Source of the DNA: Neoceratodus forsteri
Lineage: Eukaryota; Chordata; Ceratodontiformes; Ceratodontidae
Reading direction: 5' to 3'
NCBI GenBank assembly: GCA_016271365.2
Contig: CM057450.1
Span: forward strand, 1,801,416,967-1,801,480,966
DNA: 64,000 nt
Position 1 is the first letter of the stretch; each line of letters opens with the position of its first letter. Below are positions 45,761-56,409 of this stretch, piece after piece. A program made the position numbers and the translations under genes. The notes below the pieces were generated by a model that searched no databases, was not told the DNA's origin, and saw only the letters and a list, made by a program, of their open reading frames with translations.

Positions 45761-48032
45761 CCCTCAGCCCGTCACTGGGCGAGGCTTGGAGGAGGACGGC
45801 CGAGGGACCTCCTGGGCCTTCCTCCCTGCCTCCTGTTAGAAGCGGGCTTGGGTTTGGGATCCAAGGCCGAGCCTGCTGGCTCTGGCGTTACTGGGCAGGC
45901 GCGGGGCACAGAAGGACAGAAAGGAGCTTAGGCTGTGGTTTGCGGCCTTTGTCCTTCTGGCCGGAAGAGACTGAGTCCAAGGTGGCATTGGACTTCTCGA
46001 TCCTCTGCAGGTGACCTTCCACCCCAGGGCGAAGAGGTCAGTCCCCAAAAGGAACATCCGCCAACTTGTGCTGGGTATCCAGTAAAGGTGGATATCCTCA
46101 GCCAACCCTCGGCCGCATAGCCACTCGCGCGCCACCGATCTGGCACATGAGTCCCTATATCCAAAGCAGTCTGGAGCTGCTGTTTGGCCACTACCCTGCC
46201 CTGTCCCGCACCTGCTTAACCGTGAGTCTGCAGATCGGGGAAGATGAGGATGACCTCATCAGGAGCCCAACAGGGCATGAGAAAAATGTGCCATGAGGGC
46301 GGCCGAACTGGCCTGGCGAAGGCGAGAGAGGCATGGCGTAGACTTTTACGCCCGACATAGTCCAATTTCTTGGACTCCTTGTCAGGAGGTTTGTCCACAT
46401 CCCTGGCGTTGCGGCTTGGGCATGTCGTGGCTCAACCCCTCAGCAGAGGGGTGTTCCAAAACGGACAAGGAGAACGGTGGGACCGCATACTTCCTGGCCA
46501 TCCTGGCCAAGGCGCAGGGCAGGAAGCAGGGCGCCAAAGTTCCAGTGCCGGACCCACTATGGCCTCGGCCACGGAAAGCCTCCGTCGGAGAATCCCTCGG
46601 TCCAGAATCTCCGTGAGGGGATACCTGGCCCGTTTGGAAGCGGGTTCGAGCTCCATCCCGTAGACTCCGAGATGAGCGAAGCAGTCCTAGGAAGACGACG
46701 GGCTATCGTCCATTGACTGACCTCCTGAAGACTCCAAGTCCAGTCGCTTGGAGAAGAGGAGGAGGAATCATCTTCGGACTCGGAAGAGTCCTCGAAGAAC
46801 TGCCTCTGGCCTGAGCCACCCTTCACCTGCCAGGTCGGTCGGGAGTGAGGGTAACTGACAGCCGATGGGGTAAACCCTTGTGACCGAGAATCCTTGGTGC
46901 GGGCCCCAGTGGTGGCTGTGGAGGCGGAGGTTCCACGGAGATCGGTGGAGCAGCTGGTTTGGCCGAACAACCGGCCTGGTATAGGCTCCTCGGACAAGTC
47001 GGGGGTTGTGTCGGCAGTTCGGTGACAGCCACCTAATGGCGGGAAGGCGCGAGGTCGGCTTATTCCCGGCCAGGAGGAGCTGTTGCAACATAAGGTCCTC
47101 GTACCGTCGACGTAATTTACGCCGAAGCCTCCCCTCATCCGAGGAGGAGGGAGAGGACGAGCGGCGACGCCGCTTACCGCGGTGCCGAGACCGAGACCGC
47201 CTATGACGGTGGGAACGGCTGGACCGCGAAGAGGTCCGAGACCGAGACCGAGAGTCCCGGAATTTCCGGGGTCGGTGTGAGGAGGTGTCGGCCGGAACCG
47301 GCACTCCCTTCGGCTCGGAAGGTCCATCCAAGGGCTCCGGAACCGGAGGCACAGGCGAGCCCACGGGATCCTCAACTCCTCCCGGGGGAACCGGGGAGAG
47401 GGGAATCTCGGCTGCTAAAGGCGACAGCCCGTCCAATGGGTCGAGAAAAATCTCGACTTCATCGGTGGGAGTCTCGGTCAACTGACCTGTGACGGGACAC
47501 CGTGAAGCCAGTGGCGAAGCGGCGTCGACCGAAGCCGGCGTCGACGGCCCGGAGAAGGGACCTTCCGCTCCCAAGAGCGTCCGGCGGAGGGACTTACCCC
47601 TGTCCCTCTTTTGGACCGAGAATAAGGTCCGCAGATGCAGGCCCTTCTCCTTTAGTGGAGAGGGACAGACAAAGCTCCTAAAAGAAGCCGTGTAGGAAGA
47701 ACCCAGAGAGTGGGATAAATGCGCGACGAGGAAGATCACGGTCGCGCCTCTACTCTTCGAGTGACGAGCATCCAGCTCGAGAGCTGATCCACGAGCCCGC
47801 GCCGCGGACACATAACCAGGCCTCCTTGGACTTCACGGAGAAGCGCTTCTCGGGACGGCCCAGTTGCAATCGGGCAGCACGGTCTTGAGGGCGTGGGCGA
47901 GAAAGATGAGCACAGGTGCCAAGCCTGCGGGTCGTGCTCAAGGCCTAAGCAGTAGACACACGTGGAGTGTGGATCCGTCCGAGACATCTTCTGCCCGCAT
48001 GGGCATCTCCAAATCCGGAGTCGATTGTCCAT
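45761..48032 (-). pseudogene. E9 gag with Ser/Arg-rich region
   Basis: The start at 48032 (MDNRLRIWRCPCGQKMS) is followed by CVYCLGLEHD. A frame at 46768-47811 (347 aa) carries a strong Arg/Ser dipeptide region (SDSRSRSRTSSRSSRSHRHR and following, about 47110-47250) and Pro-rich acidic stretches. The C-terminal part near 45836-46135 has FLLGTDLFALGWK, matching FLGTDLFRPGVEG in E1. Three or more frame changes. Role inferred as element RNA or particle packaging. Confidence 0.7.
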
Positions 48033-48099
48033 CGCGGCGCGAGGGATAGAAGACTGAAGTCTTTTGCAAAATTTTATTTTAAATCCATAAGCGGAGAAA

Positions 48100-48302
48100 T
48101 AGGAACGAGTGCAAAGCATGAAGCGTTAAGGAGGAACCTGAGCTTCAAAGCGTAAGGAAGATCTGGCGTCTGGGGCATGGAGCCGAGTTATACCACCCGG
48201 GTGGGTGGGAGGAGCAAGCTTGAAGACCTTCCGGCAAGATTTAAAGCGGCAAGGATACTGCCAATGAGTGTGGATGAACAACATATCCATGTCCCTAGAA
48301 AT
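48100..48302 (-). repeat. E9 right inverted terminal repeat / 5' end
   Basis: Inverse of 42507-42720 ('gtgtggatgaacaacatatc'). Confidence 0.85.
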
Positions 48303-48660
48303 CAATTTTTACAATTCCACAAGTTTACTATGTCTAGTTCACTACCTAGTACTTACTGTACCACAGACAGAGATCTGAACCGAAACTAGTGAAAAATAAT
48401 TGGTAAAACCGAGGACTTTAACCGATTTTAACCGACTTTCGAACCGTGAGCAAAGGAGAAATCTCCAGAGTGGTTGTTCAGTTAGGCGGAGTAAAGAATC
48501 TGACAGTTACACTTCAAAGTGCAGCACACAGAAGTTTGAACCAAGCTCGTGCGCGACGTTCTATGCTCTGCATAAAAATTAACCCTCTACTCTCCGTGGC
48601 AGTTTGAGTGCCGGGGCTAACTGCAGTAGTCAGAATACAGCAAGATTTCATGTTGTTTGA
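48303..48660 (-). repeat. E7 5' leader and right inverted terminal repeat
   Basis: Continues E7 after E9. The leader has 'aaccga' phrases like E8, then the ITR ('gtcagaatacagcaagattt') inverse to 30381-30560, ending 'catgttgtttga'. E6 resumes at 48661. Confidence 0.82.
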
Positions 48661-51440
48661 ATCACCCTACGCCGTGCCAAGGGTGACAACCAGGAAAGAC
48701 GCAGTCATGCTGTCCGCCTAGTGCAGATCACTGTCCCTACGACCCTGGAAGCTACCTTGTTGGTGTCGTAAGATGCCTTGCTAGCTCCAGGCCACGTGCA
48801 GAGTGTGCAATGGCTTATCCGGTTACCTCTGTGTCAGGCATAGCGGCTAGGAGTTAACCTAACCTGGACCACAGGAACCTATCATAGGTAGCAAAGTGGG
48901 CCTGATGTGCTGAAATAGAGGGCAACAATGGTGCTGAGTAAAAAGTCCTTTTCCCCAGAAGTCAAAATCCATAGAATCTTGATCTGGGGGCCGGTCACGG
49001 TGAGGGGCGCAAAGCCTACCAGGAGTGTCCAGCTGCATCAATCATGACTGAGGATGAGGCATAGAACCCCCTGGAGACTCCGGGGGGGGCACAATACCTC
49101 CGGCAGAGATTCCTAAGGGCTGGGACTCTGGAAAAGGGTCTCTGCCAGAAATGCAACAATGACTCCTGAAAGGGAGCAGGCTGGGGGCACACCACAAGGG
49201 TGTCCGCACTGAAATCGCCTAAAAAGGCGTGCGTCAAGTGCTCTGGATTGTGCTGTGTGGGTGGGGTGATGTGTAGGTCCTCCAACATCCTCATGATGAA
49301 TCGCTGATTGCAGGTCCTCCAACATCCTCATGATGAATCGCTGATTGCAGGTCCTCCAACATCCTCATGATGAATCGCTGAGACTCTGTGAGACCAGCAG
49401 CTGGGGAGATGTGGACAGACGGTTCCTCTCCTCCAGAAGAGGGAGATGAAGAGTCAGAGGGCCTCAAGAGTTCAGAAGCTGGCTGCTCAAGGGGGGATTG
49501 AAAAACCTGTCTGTCCATAGCCCTGACATAAGAGGGAAATTGAGCAGCCACAGCTCTGAACTGCTCCCAGGAGATAGGTCTGCTAGGACCAAGAATGCCT
49601 GGGAGAGCAGGAGAAGGTGGCAGAGGAGAAGGGACAGAGCCGAGAACAGGAATCGGCTATTCTCTGCCTGGGCCAGAGAGTGAACCAGGAGTCCCAAGGG
49701 AAGAGGAAGCTCCGGAAAACTCAACAGCCGAAGGCTGGTCAACCATACTGGACTGCCTAGGCTGCGCCCCGAAGGAATCCCCCCTGTGAGGTGACAGGGG
49801 CCTTGAGAGTCCAAAAGGATGGTCCCCTACCTCCAAAGAATGGGGCCCTCTCGAGGACACCGAAAAGGAAGGGCGGAGATGCCAATTACGACTCCTTCCG
49901 GAACCTGGGTGGGTCCCAGAAAAGGGTTACCGTTTCGAACCCCTACCTCGACCTTGCGGTCGAAGGCCTTCTCCTTGAAAGAGCCAGCCTAGGCAGCTGG
50001 CAGCCCTGGTCAGTCCATGAAGGGACTATCCAGGGAACAGCACCCTCCCCTCCTGTGGGTGCTCTGATCGGCCCCAAAGTTGGGCGATCCAGGCACACCA
50101 CCTGAGGGGGTACCACCACTGAGAGATCAGAGAACCCTCCGAGGCCAGGTTGCAGGGCAATGGTGGCCTACACCGCCACCTGCTGGTCAGAACCCTGGAC
50201 CCAGGGGCCACCTTCTGCTCCTCGGAGGGGGGCTGACCCCGGCCTGTCAAGGACACTACCAAGGTGTCCACGTGAGCAGCCAACTCTAAAGAGTCAGACT
50301 GCCTGTCTGACTCAGAATCCGATTCCTCCTCCTCCGAGGTGGAGACTGAAGTTCTGTGCCAAACAGTACGTGGACGCCCGCTGCCATCCCGACTGAATGT
50401 AGCACCAGAAGGGTGACAGCACCAGAGTCGGCACCGATGTCCTCAGCCGCACCGCGAGCGGTGTGAGAAGAAGACACAGTACCAATGACAGCAGCAGCAT
50501 TGGAGCCTGTCACAATGCCATCCCGACCCATGGCACCACAAGCAGCGCCAAGGCCAGAGATGGCGACGAAGATGGCTCCGACTGCGCTCTCGGTGCTGAG
50601 GCCGGAAACCCCCACAGCACCATGCCGAGGCCAGAAATGGCGTCAATGATGGCTCTGACTGCACTCTTGGTGCCAAGATCCAAAACCCCCACGGCGCTGT
50701 TTCTTCGCTCGGCGCCACAAGCGGCTCCAGAGCTAGAGACTGCACATGCTCAATCATGGCGCCAGGGATGGTGCCGAGGTGAGAAACAGTAAGGGACCAC
50801 ACCGTAGAGCATCCCATGGCACCGTCAGCACCATCGGTGTCACGAATGGAGCAGACAGCAGAAACAGCGCCGAGAGATGGACCGGCGCCATCAGGGCCCA
50901 CAGTGCTGCGAACGGTGCCGAGGCCCATGACGGTACCAACAGATGGAGTCATGGATAGCGCAGACCTAGGCCTTCTGAGCTGAGGGCATGACACCAAGGG
51001 AGCCGTCACCACCGAAGGGGCGATTGCCAAGGCGGTGCCTCCTGCCTGTCCCCCAAGGGGAATGAACTGGGCCTCCTGCACCGCGGAAGGGGCTTCTGCA
51101 ATGGCGAGGCTACTAGAAGAAGAAGCCCCCTCCTCCACGACCCGCACAGAGCTGGAAGGGGACCCGGAGGAAAGGCCGAGAGAGAGAGTAACTTGGCCCG
51201 ACGAGTGCGCGCCCATCCCCCAAAAGTCGGCGAAGCTTGTTCAAATTTCCACGCTCGTTGTTCGATGACACAACGGTCCATGGAGAAGCAGGCATCGCAC
51301 GAATCCATGTCGTGTAGTGGGCCATGACATGCAAGGCAATGGTCATGTTCATCGGTGACGGAATACTTACAGCCGCATGGGCACCGACGCATAGGGGGTG
51401 TCCTGTCTTCATAGTTTTCTTGCCCCCGATCGAGACATGA
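48661..51440 (-). pseudogene. E6 gag-like long ORF relic
   Basis: The N-terminus (start near 51435) has CPCGCKYSVTDEHDHC, CLACHGPLHDMDSCDACFSM and PTFGGWART, a longer Cys/His block than in other types. Frame 50443-51216 is Ala/Gly/Ser/Val-rich with no recognised domain. 49291-49551 has SLLEQPASELLRPSDS-like and LTESQRFIMRMLEDLQS segments and runs into a 37-bp triplication. Leftwards, 48661-49290 has no convincing frame. No RT, RNase H or recombinase motifs. Function beyond Gag-like is unknown. Confidence 0.6.
49276..49380. repeat. 37-bp tandem triplication in E6
   Basis: 'ggtcctccaacatcctcatg' ... 'gctgattgca' repeats at 49276, 49313 and 49350 (last copy partial). Copies are near identical, so the expansion is recent. 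The period is not a multiple of three, so it shifts the gag frame. Confidence 0.92.
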
Positions 51441-51599
51441 CCTACGGAAAAAGAACACCAAACAAGACTCGACATCACAAAATAAAAGAAAAGGAACAGT
51501 CTTACCAGGCGACGTCAAGTGGAGCGAACAGCTGAACCGGCAGGATAAACTTTAATCAATGGAGTCGACAGATTTCAAGAACGGAGCCAAAGGCTTCAA

Positions 51600-51864
51600 G
51601 CAGGACAACAGGCCTCTCATACAGCAGAGCTACCCACGAGGTGTGACCGCAACGGTGGGAGATGAAGAACTGGCAGGAGGACAGAGTCGACAACAGCCAA
51701 TGGCCATCCCACGGGCGCCACACAGTGCATCAGCTCCGAGAGTGGCACTGCTGGTGCGTCGACTCCACCCATCAAAAAAAAATAAAAGAAAAGCTCCTGC
51801 GGGGTTGTGACCTCCACCCACTATACCCAAAGGTGATGAATGGTGAAGACTGACACAGGTAGAT
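51600..51864 (-). repeat. E6 right inverted terminal repeat / 5' end
   Basis: Inverse of 29131-29340. Ends 'gaagactgacacaggtagat'. E5 resumes at 51865. Confidence 0.8.
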
Positions 51865-51996
51865 CTTACTATAACAGTAGATCTTCGAGAGGAGCTCTTG
51901 CAGCAGGCTAGAACCATTAGGACTAACGCCGCAGGCATTAGGAACCACCAGAAAAATTCGTAGCCACCAGGGACCGCCCCTCGACATCAGCCATGG

Positions 51997-52011
51997 TATA
52001 AAAAGGGGCGG
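51997..52011 (+). promoter_or_regulatory. TATA box plus GC-box in E5 ITR
   Basis: 'tataaaaaggggcgg' in the left ITR, reading into the element on the plus strand (antisense). Because the ITRs are inverted, the right ITR should carry the same sequence in the sense direction. Conserved in position in E10, E11 ('tacaaaggggcgg', 58720-58732) and the foldback. Confidence 0.45.
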
Positions 52012-52136
52012 ACCCAGCTCCACCCCAGTTCCCCAGCCAAGACCAGCAAACGGGCCCTGACGAGAGAAGAAGATGAAGCCTGAAGATGATGTTCTGTACA
52101 CCTCATTCAGGGAATGGAGGGCGGGAAAGCAGCGCC

Positions 52137-52250
52137 TGCTGCACTAGCTTGTCTCGAAGAGCTACTGTTATGGTAAGTTCTTATGTAACTGTACTATCTT
52201 ACTTCAAGTGGGAGCTCTTGCAGCAGGCTATAACTATTAGGACTGAATCC
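52137..52250. repeat. E5 internal complementary region
   Basis: 'ctactgttatggtaagttct' then 'tatgtaactgtact' is the complement of the split left terminus (29113-29130 plus 51865-51885). 'gggagctcttgcagcaggct' and 'gactgaatcccaagcag' correspond to the right outer end. Confidence 0.8.
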
Positions 52251-52800
52251 CAAGCAGTCCCGCGCCAAGGCAGTGCCTAACCTCGGGAGGTGGAAGATGG
52301 TATGATGCTGGAAAACAGCAAGTCAAGACAGAAGTCCCTAAAGGACTGCCAGGCCGAAGCTGGCACGGGTGTCTGGATGCAATGTCCAAGCTACAATGCT
52401 TCATGAAGGTGTGCACAGAATTCCAGGTAGCAGCCGCACATATGTCTGTGATAGAGACATTCTTCAAAGCGGCAAAGGAAGCTGAAACTCCCCTGGTGGA
52501 GTGACCCCTAACTGGTCCCAGAAGGGGTTTATTGTGCTTTGCAAAGCACAGCACTATGCAGTGGACAAGCCACTTGGAAATAGTCTGCTGGGACACCGGT
52601 TTGCCCAAGTGTTGTGGCGCGAAGGCCACAAACAGTTGCTCCGATTTACGATGTGCAGCTGTGCACTTAAGGTAGTACCTCAGCGCCCTGTGAATGTCCA
52701 GAGTGTGAAGGAGAGCTTCTCCCCTATTGGAGGGAGAAGAAAAGTAAACTGGAAGGTCAACTGACTGGTTGATGGTCAATTCTGAGACCACTTTAGGAAG
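52237..52800 (-). pseudogene. E5 tyrosine recombinase, C-terminal fragment
   Basis: 184 aa open. RGHSTRGVSASFAA keeps His and Arg, but the nucleophile block reads KHCSLD instead of KHYSLD, so the essential tyrosine is cysteine. The frame is cut at 52803 by E10. Inactive. Confidence 0.85.
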
Positions 52801-52803
52801 GAA

Positions 52804-53149
52804 AGTACAGTTATGTAAGAACTTACCATAACAGTAGATCTTCGAGAACAGCTCTTGCAGCAGGTTACACCATTAGGACTGAAGCCGGCAGGCGTCAGGA
52901 CCCCACGGAAATTTTCTAGCTAGCAGTATCCAGCGTGGACCGGCCCTGACATCGGCTCCGCCCCCAACGTAAGGCATCATATAAAGGCGGTCCCCGGATC
53001 CCAGTTCTCTCGCCAGAACTCCGGCGTTAGATGACATCAGAGTGGAGACTGAGGATCCGTCATCAAAGGTATTCAAACGGTGTTAGAAACACTTAATCCA
53101 AGAAAAGAGATATCAGAACAACTCTACCTCCAGCCTCCAGAGGGATGGC
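52804..53149 (+). repeat. E10 left inverted terminal repeat
   Basis: Matches E5 (51865) and E11 (58544) ends. Contains 'catataaaggcgg' at 52978-52990, a TATA/GC-box-like pair. Confidence 0.75.
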
Positions 53150-53270
53150 GGGAGGAAACACTGCTGCAAGAGCTGTTCTCGAAGATCTACTGTTACGGTA
53201 AGTTCTTGTAACTGTACTATCTTACTAGAAACAGCTCTTGCAGCAGGTTACACCATTAGGACTGATTCCC
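53150..53270. repeat. E10 internal complementary region
   Basis: 'ctgctgcaagagctgttctc' ... 'gtaagttcttgtaactgtac' is the complement of the left end (52804-52870). 'cagctcttgcagcaggttac' and 'gactgattcccaagcaat' belong to the right outer end. Confidence 0.82.
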
Positions 53271-53336
53271 AAGCAATACTGGAAAACCCTTGCAGGTGGG
53301 AGGAGGCTAGGTAGAGATCGCGAGTTGGACCGAAGC

Positions 53337-54392
53337 CTAGGATAGAAGTCCCTGAAGGACTGCTAGACCAAAACCAGCTCTTTGCTGTGATGCAACAGCC
53401 AGGCTATAATGCCTGATAAAGGTGTGCACGGTGCTCCAAGTAGCTGCTGCGCAGATGGCTGCGGTGGATACATTCTTCATGGCCACAAAGGAGGTAGCCA
53501 CCCCCCTTGTGAAATGACCCTTAACCGCACCCGGTAAAGGTTTGTTACGTTTCTGGTAACAGTACGTGATACTATGGATGAACCACCTGGACAGCAACTG
53601 TTTAGAAACTGGAGCTCCCATCATCCTGTGGGCGAAGGAGAAGAAAAGCTAATCAGATTTATGGTGGTGCCTAGTTCTGGTCAGGTAGTATCTTAGACAC
53701 CAATGCATGTCTAGAGTGTGCAACAGGGCCTCTCCTCTATTAGAGTATTTAGGAAAATACACTGGTAAGTCGATCTCCTGATTGAGGGTGACAGCTGAGA
53801 CCACCTTAGGTAGGAAACTTTGGATTTGTTCTTAGGGAAACCCTGTCCTGGTGAAAAACCCAATAAGATTCTTTGCACATCAGTGCGTGAAGTTCAGAAA
53901 TCCTTCCGGCCGAAGTAACAGCAACTAAAAATAATGTCTTCCATGTAAGGAGACGTAGCTCGCAATCCGCGGCTGACTCAAAAGGTGGCAGCGTGAGCTG
54001 CTCCAAGACAAAGGGTAAATCCTATGGAGGAATTGGATCCTTAATCGGAGGTCTAAGGTGGAGAACACCTCTCAGGAAGGCTCGTGCAGTGTCCAACTGA
54101 GTTATGGGACGTCGGCCTATAGGTGTATGACAGGCTGAGATGGCACAAAGGTGTACTTTAATAGAGGAGCAGGCCAAGCCTGCCTGGAAGAGAGACAGGA
54201 GGTAGTCCAGGACCGACCTCTGCTGACAATCCATTGGGGAAAATCCTTGTGCTTGAGCCCAGAGGCAAAATCTGCGCCATTTCAAGGCGTATGTGGCATG
54301 ACTGGCCAGTTTTCTAGCAGCTGCTAGAACATCTGCTACCTCTTGCGAGACCCTGTACCACATGATAGCTATGTCTCCAGGAGCCAGGCATG
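53337..54392 (-). pseudogene. E10 tyrosine recombinase
   Basis: Three frames. N-terminus 54022-54392 (ASHATYALKWRRFCLW), centre 53806-54006 (TSAGRISELHAL, catalytic Arg before ISEL retained), C-terminus 53337-53624 (KGHFTRGVATSF and RHYSLA, so His, Arg and Tyr retained). All catalytic residues survive, but two or more frameshifts (near 54010 and 53640-53800) break it. Confidence 0.82.
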
Positions 54393-56335
54393 CAGGTTCA
54401 GAGAGCAAAGGTCCGGATGGACCAAAGAACCTGCCTCCTGTGACAATAAGTGACAGCAGATTGGCAGAGGCACTGGAGGTTCCTGGGACAGCTTGTGTAG
54501 CAGAGGGAACCAAATCTGTCTGGAACAAAAAGGTGCAATAAATATCAGCGTCGCCTGCTTTCTGTGGAGTTTCAAAAGGACCTTCTGGATCAATGGGAAG
54601 GGAGGAAACGCGTAGAGGAATCTGCCCATCCAGGAGAGCAACAACACGTCTTGCCAGAAAACACCAGGCCCTGGATCTAGCGAGCAGAAATTGGGCAGTT
54701 TTGCGTTGGATGAGGACGAGAAAAGGTCCAACTCTGGTGTGCCCCATCTGTGAAACAGATCCTCTACTACCTCCTGGAGTAGTTCCCACTCGTGGACCCT
54801 GGCCTGAGAGCGGCTCAGGCTGTCTGCGATGACGTTGTCCACTCCTGGGACATGAACAGCAATGAGGTTTGCACCGTGTTGTAGGACCCAATCCCACACC
54901 CTCCTGGCCTCCCTGCAAAGCGGGTAGGAATGGGTGCCTCCTTGTTTGTTGAGGTAATACATCACCGCGGTATTGTCTGTTTGTAACAGAAGAGTATCGG
55001 TGGGATCTCCGACTGGAAGGCCTGCAGGGCATAAAGAACTGCTCTCATTTCCAAGATTTTTATGTGGAGATGAGCTTCCTGGGGTGTCTATGAGCCCTGA
55101 GACCTGACCCCGTCGAGGTGTGCTCCCCAACTGAACCATGAGGCGTCCGTGGAGAGCATCACAATCGAAGATGGCGCAATGAAGGGGACCCCCGCCGATA
55201 GGTTCTTTGAAAGTAGCAACCATTGCCAATCCGAGATTACGGCATTCGTGATCCGAATTGGAAGCTGAAAATGGTCTTGCTTCTGATCCCATTGAACCCG
55301 TAACATCCACTGGGTCACCCGCATGTGGAGACAGGCTAGCGGGACTGTTGCAATGGCCACAGCCATGTGTCCAAGCAGGCAAAGGACCAGTCTGGCTGGG
55401 ACAGTCTTCTTTGCCAAGATGTCCCTGATGAGGGATCTGATGTGTTCCTCTCGGTCCTGGAGCAGAAAAGCTCTCCCCTGGATGGTGTCCAGAACTGCAC
55501 CTATGAACTGCAGATTCTGCGACGGAACCAGGTGCGACTTCTCCTGATTGATAATGATGCCCAATGTCCCGAACAGGGACTGAGTACAGGGAATTGCAGA
55601 CATCAGAGCCTCCTGAGAGGGTGCCATGAGGAGCCAGTCGTCCAGGTAGGGGAACACGTAGTGGCCTTGTCTCCTTAGAGCCACCGATACGACTGCCATG
55701 CACTTCGTAAACACCCGAGGTGCCGATGACAGTATGAAAGGGAGGGCTCAGAACTGATAATGGTGACCTGGAAATTCAAAGCGCAAGAACTTCCTGTGCG
55801 CTTGGGCAATGGGTATGTGCAGGTAGGCATCCTACATGTTCAAGGACGCTAGGAAGGCGCCCTGCTTGAGCATGGGTATCAAACCGGGAAGGGTCACCAT
55901 GCAGAAGCGTTTGTAGAGGACCGAAGTGCTGTGATCGCTGAGATCCAGTATCGGACGGAGGTCCCCTGTCTTTTTGGGAACCAGAAAGAAGTGGGAATAG
56001 CAACCTGCACCTCTCTGGTTCCTCGGTACATGCTCTACAGCTTCCTTTCCCAGAAGTGCGAGCACCTTCTGCAATATGAGCAGTGCGTGCTGACCCGAAT
56101 AAGGGAAAGTAGGGGAGGTCTTGACGGTGGGTGGTCGAGGAATTCTATAAAGTGACCTCTCTTTACCATTTGAAGGACCCACCGGTCGGCGGTAGTCGAC
56201 TGCCACCCTGAAAAGTGGCGAGCAATGCGACCCCCGACCTTTTCTGCCCGTTGATCCAGAAGAGAAGCGGGGCCGGGAAGGAGTCATGCGGTGGCGGCAT
56301 TGCCCCCCGCAGGCTGGGCTGGTTTGGCATATCAC
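54369..56335 (-). pseudogene. E10 reverse transcriptase / RNase H
   Basis: 55832-56335 has VEHVPRNQRGAGCYSHFFLV and PKKTGDLRPILDLS. An in-frame TAG at 55832 interrupts NM-DAYLHIP (E11 reads SLDMQD at this place, so Gln to stop). 55088-55714 has FTKCMAVVSVALRRQGHYVF and PYLDDWLLMAPS (catalytic), then STDASWFSWGAHLD. After a shift, 54369-55030 has LQTDNTAVMYYLNKQGG and VDNVIADSLSRSQ. The end overlaps the recombinase start by about 20 bp. Confidence 0.83.
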
Positions 56336-56409
56336 TGACCTCAGCCTGGGGAAGGATTTGGTTGGACCTTATGGTGGAAGGCGCCCCTTTGCTGCTGGCC
56401 GGAACGTGG

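Larger units (their letters stand above)
42507..48302 (-). mobile_element. DIRS element E9 (type I), complete structure
   Basis: 5.8 kb and G+C-rich. Left ITR 42507-42720, ICR 42718-42830, recombinase, RT/RNase H, gag, right ITR 48100-48302. Inserted in the 5' leader of E7 between 'gtcgaaaaataca' and 'caatttttacaattcc'. Recombinase C-terminus and RNase H are open over long frames, while gag and RT have breaks. Confidence 0.87.
30381..48660 (-). mobile_element. DIRS element E7 (type II), split by E8, a LINE and E9
   Basis: Four body pieces (30381-31830, 37431-38110, 39341-42506, 48303-48660) total about 5.65 kb, the same as intact E8. The pieces continue one another when aligned to E8: recombinase across 31830/37431, RNase H across 38110/39341, 5' leader across 42506/48303. 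Inverted ends: 'tcttgctgtattctgac' at 30415 against 'gtcagaatacagcaagat' at 48629. Inserted in E6. Confidence 0.85.
29131..51864 (-). mobile_element. DIRS-like element E6 (type IV, non-autonomous), split by E7
   Basis: Body pieces 29131-30380 and 48661-51864, about 4.45 kb after removing E7. Inverted ends: 'ctttgggtatagtggctgg' at 29190 and its complement near 51816. The ICR at 30060-30172 contains the complement of both outer ends side by side. Gag-like sequence is at the right. No RT, RNase H or recombinase motif is visible in either piece, although both flanks of the E7 insertion are present, so the lack is not explained by E7. Confidence 0.75.
51865..52803 (-). mobile_element. DIRS element E5 (type III), 3' part
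   Basis: Continues the 18-bp terminus at 29113-29130. Left ITR 51865-52136, ICR 52137-52250, then the recombinase C-terminus to 52803, where E10 was inserted. The remaining recombinase, RT and gag of E5 are expected right of 64000, after E11 and E10. Confidence 0.78.

Noticed and set aside
46557..47375. 272-aa minus frame inside E9 gag
   Set aside because: It overlaps the 347-aa frame that carries the RS region. Much of it is a G+C-rich shadow frame, so it was not listed separately.
54022..55032. 336-aa minus frame in E10
   Set aside because: Only its last 120 codons are real (recombinase N-terminus). The upstream part is a shadow of the RNase H frame.
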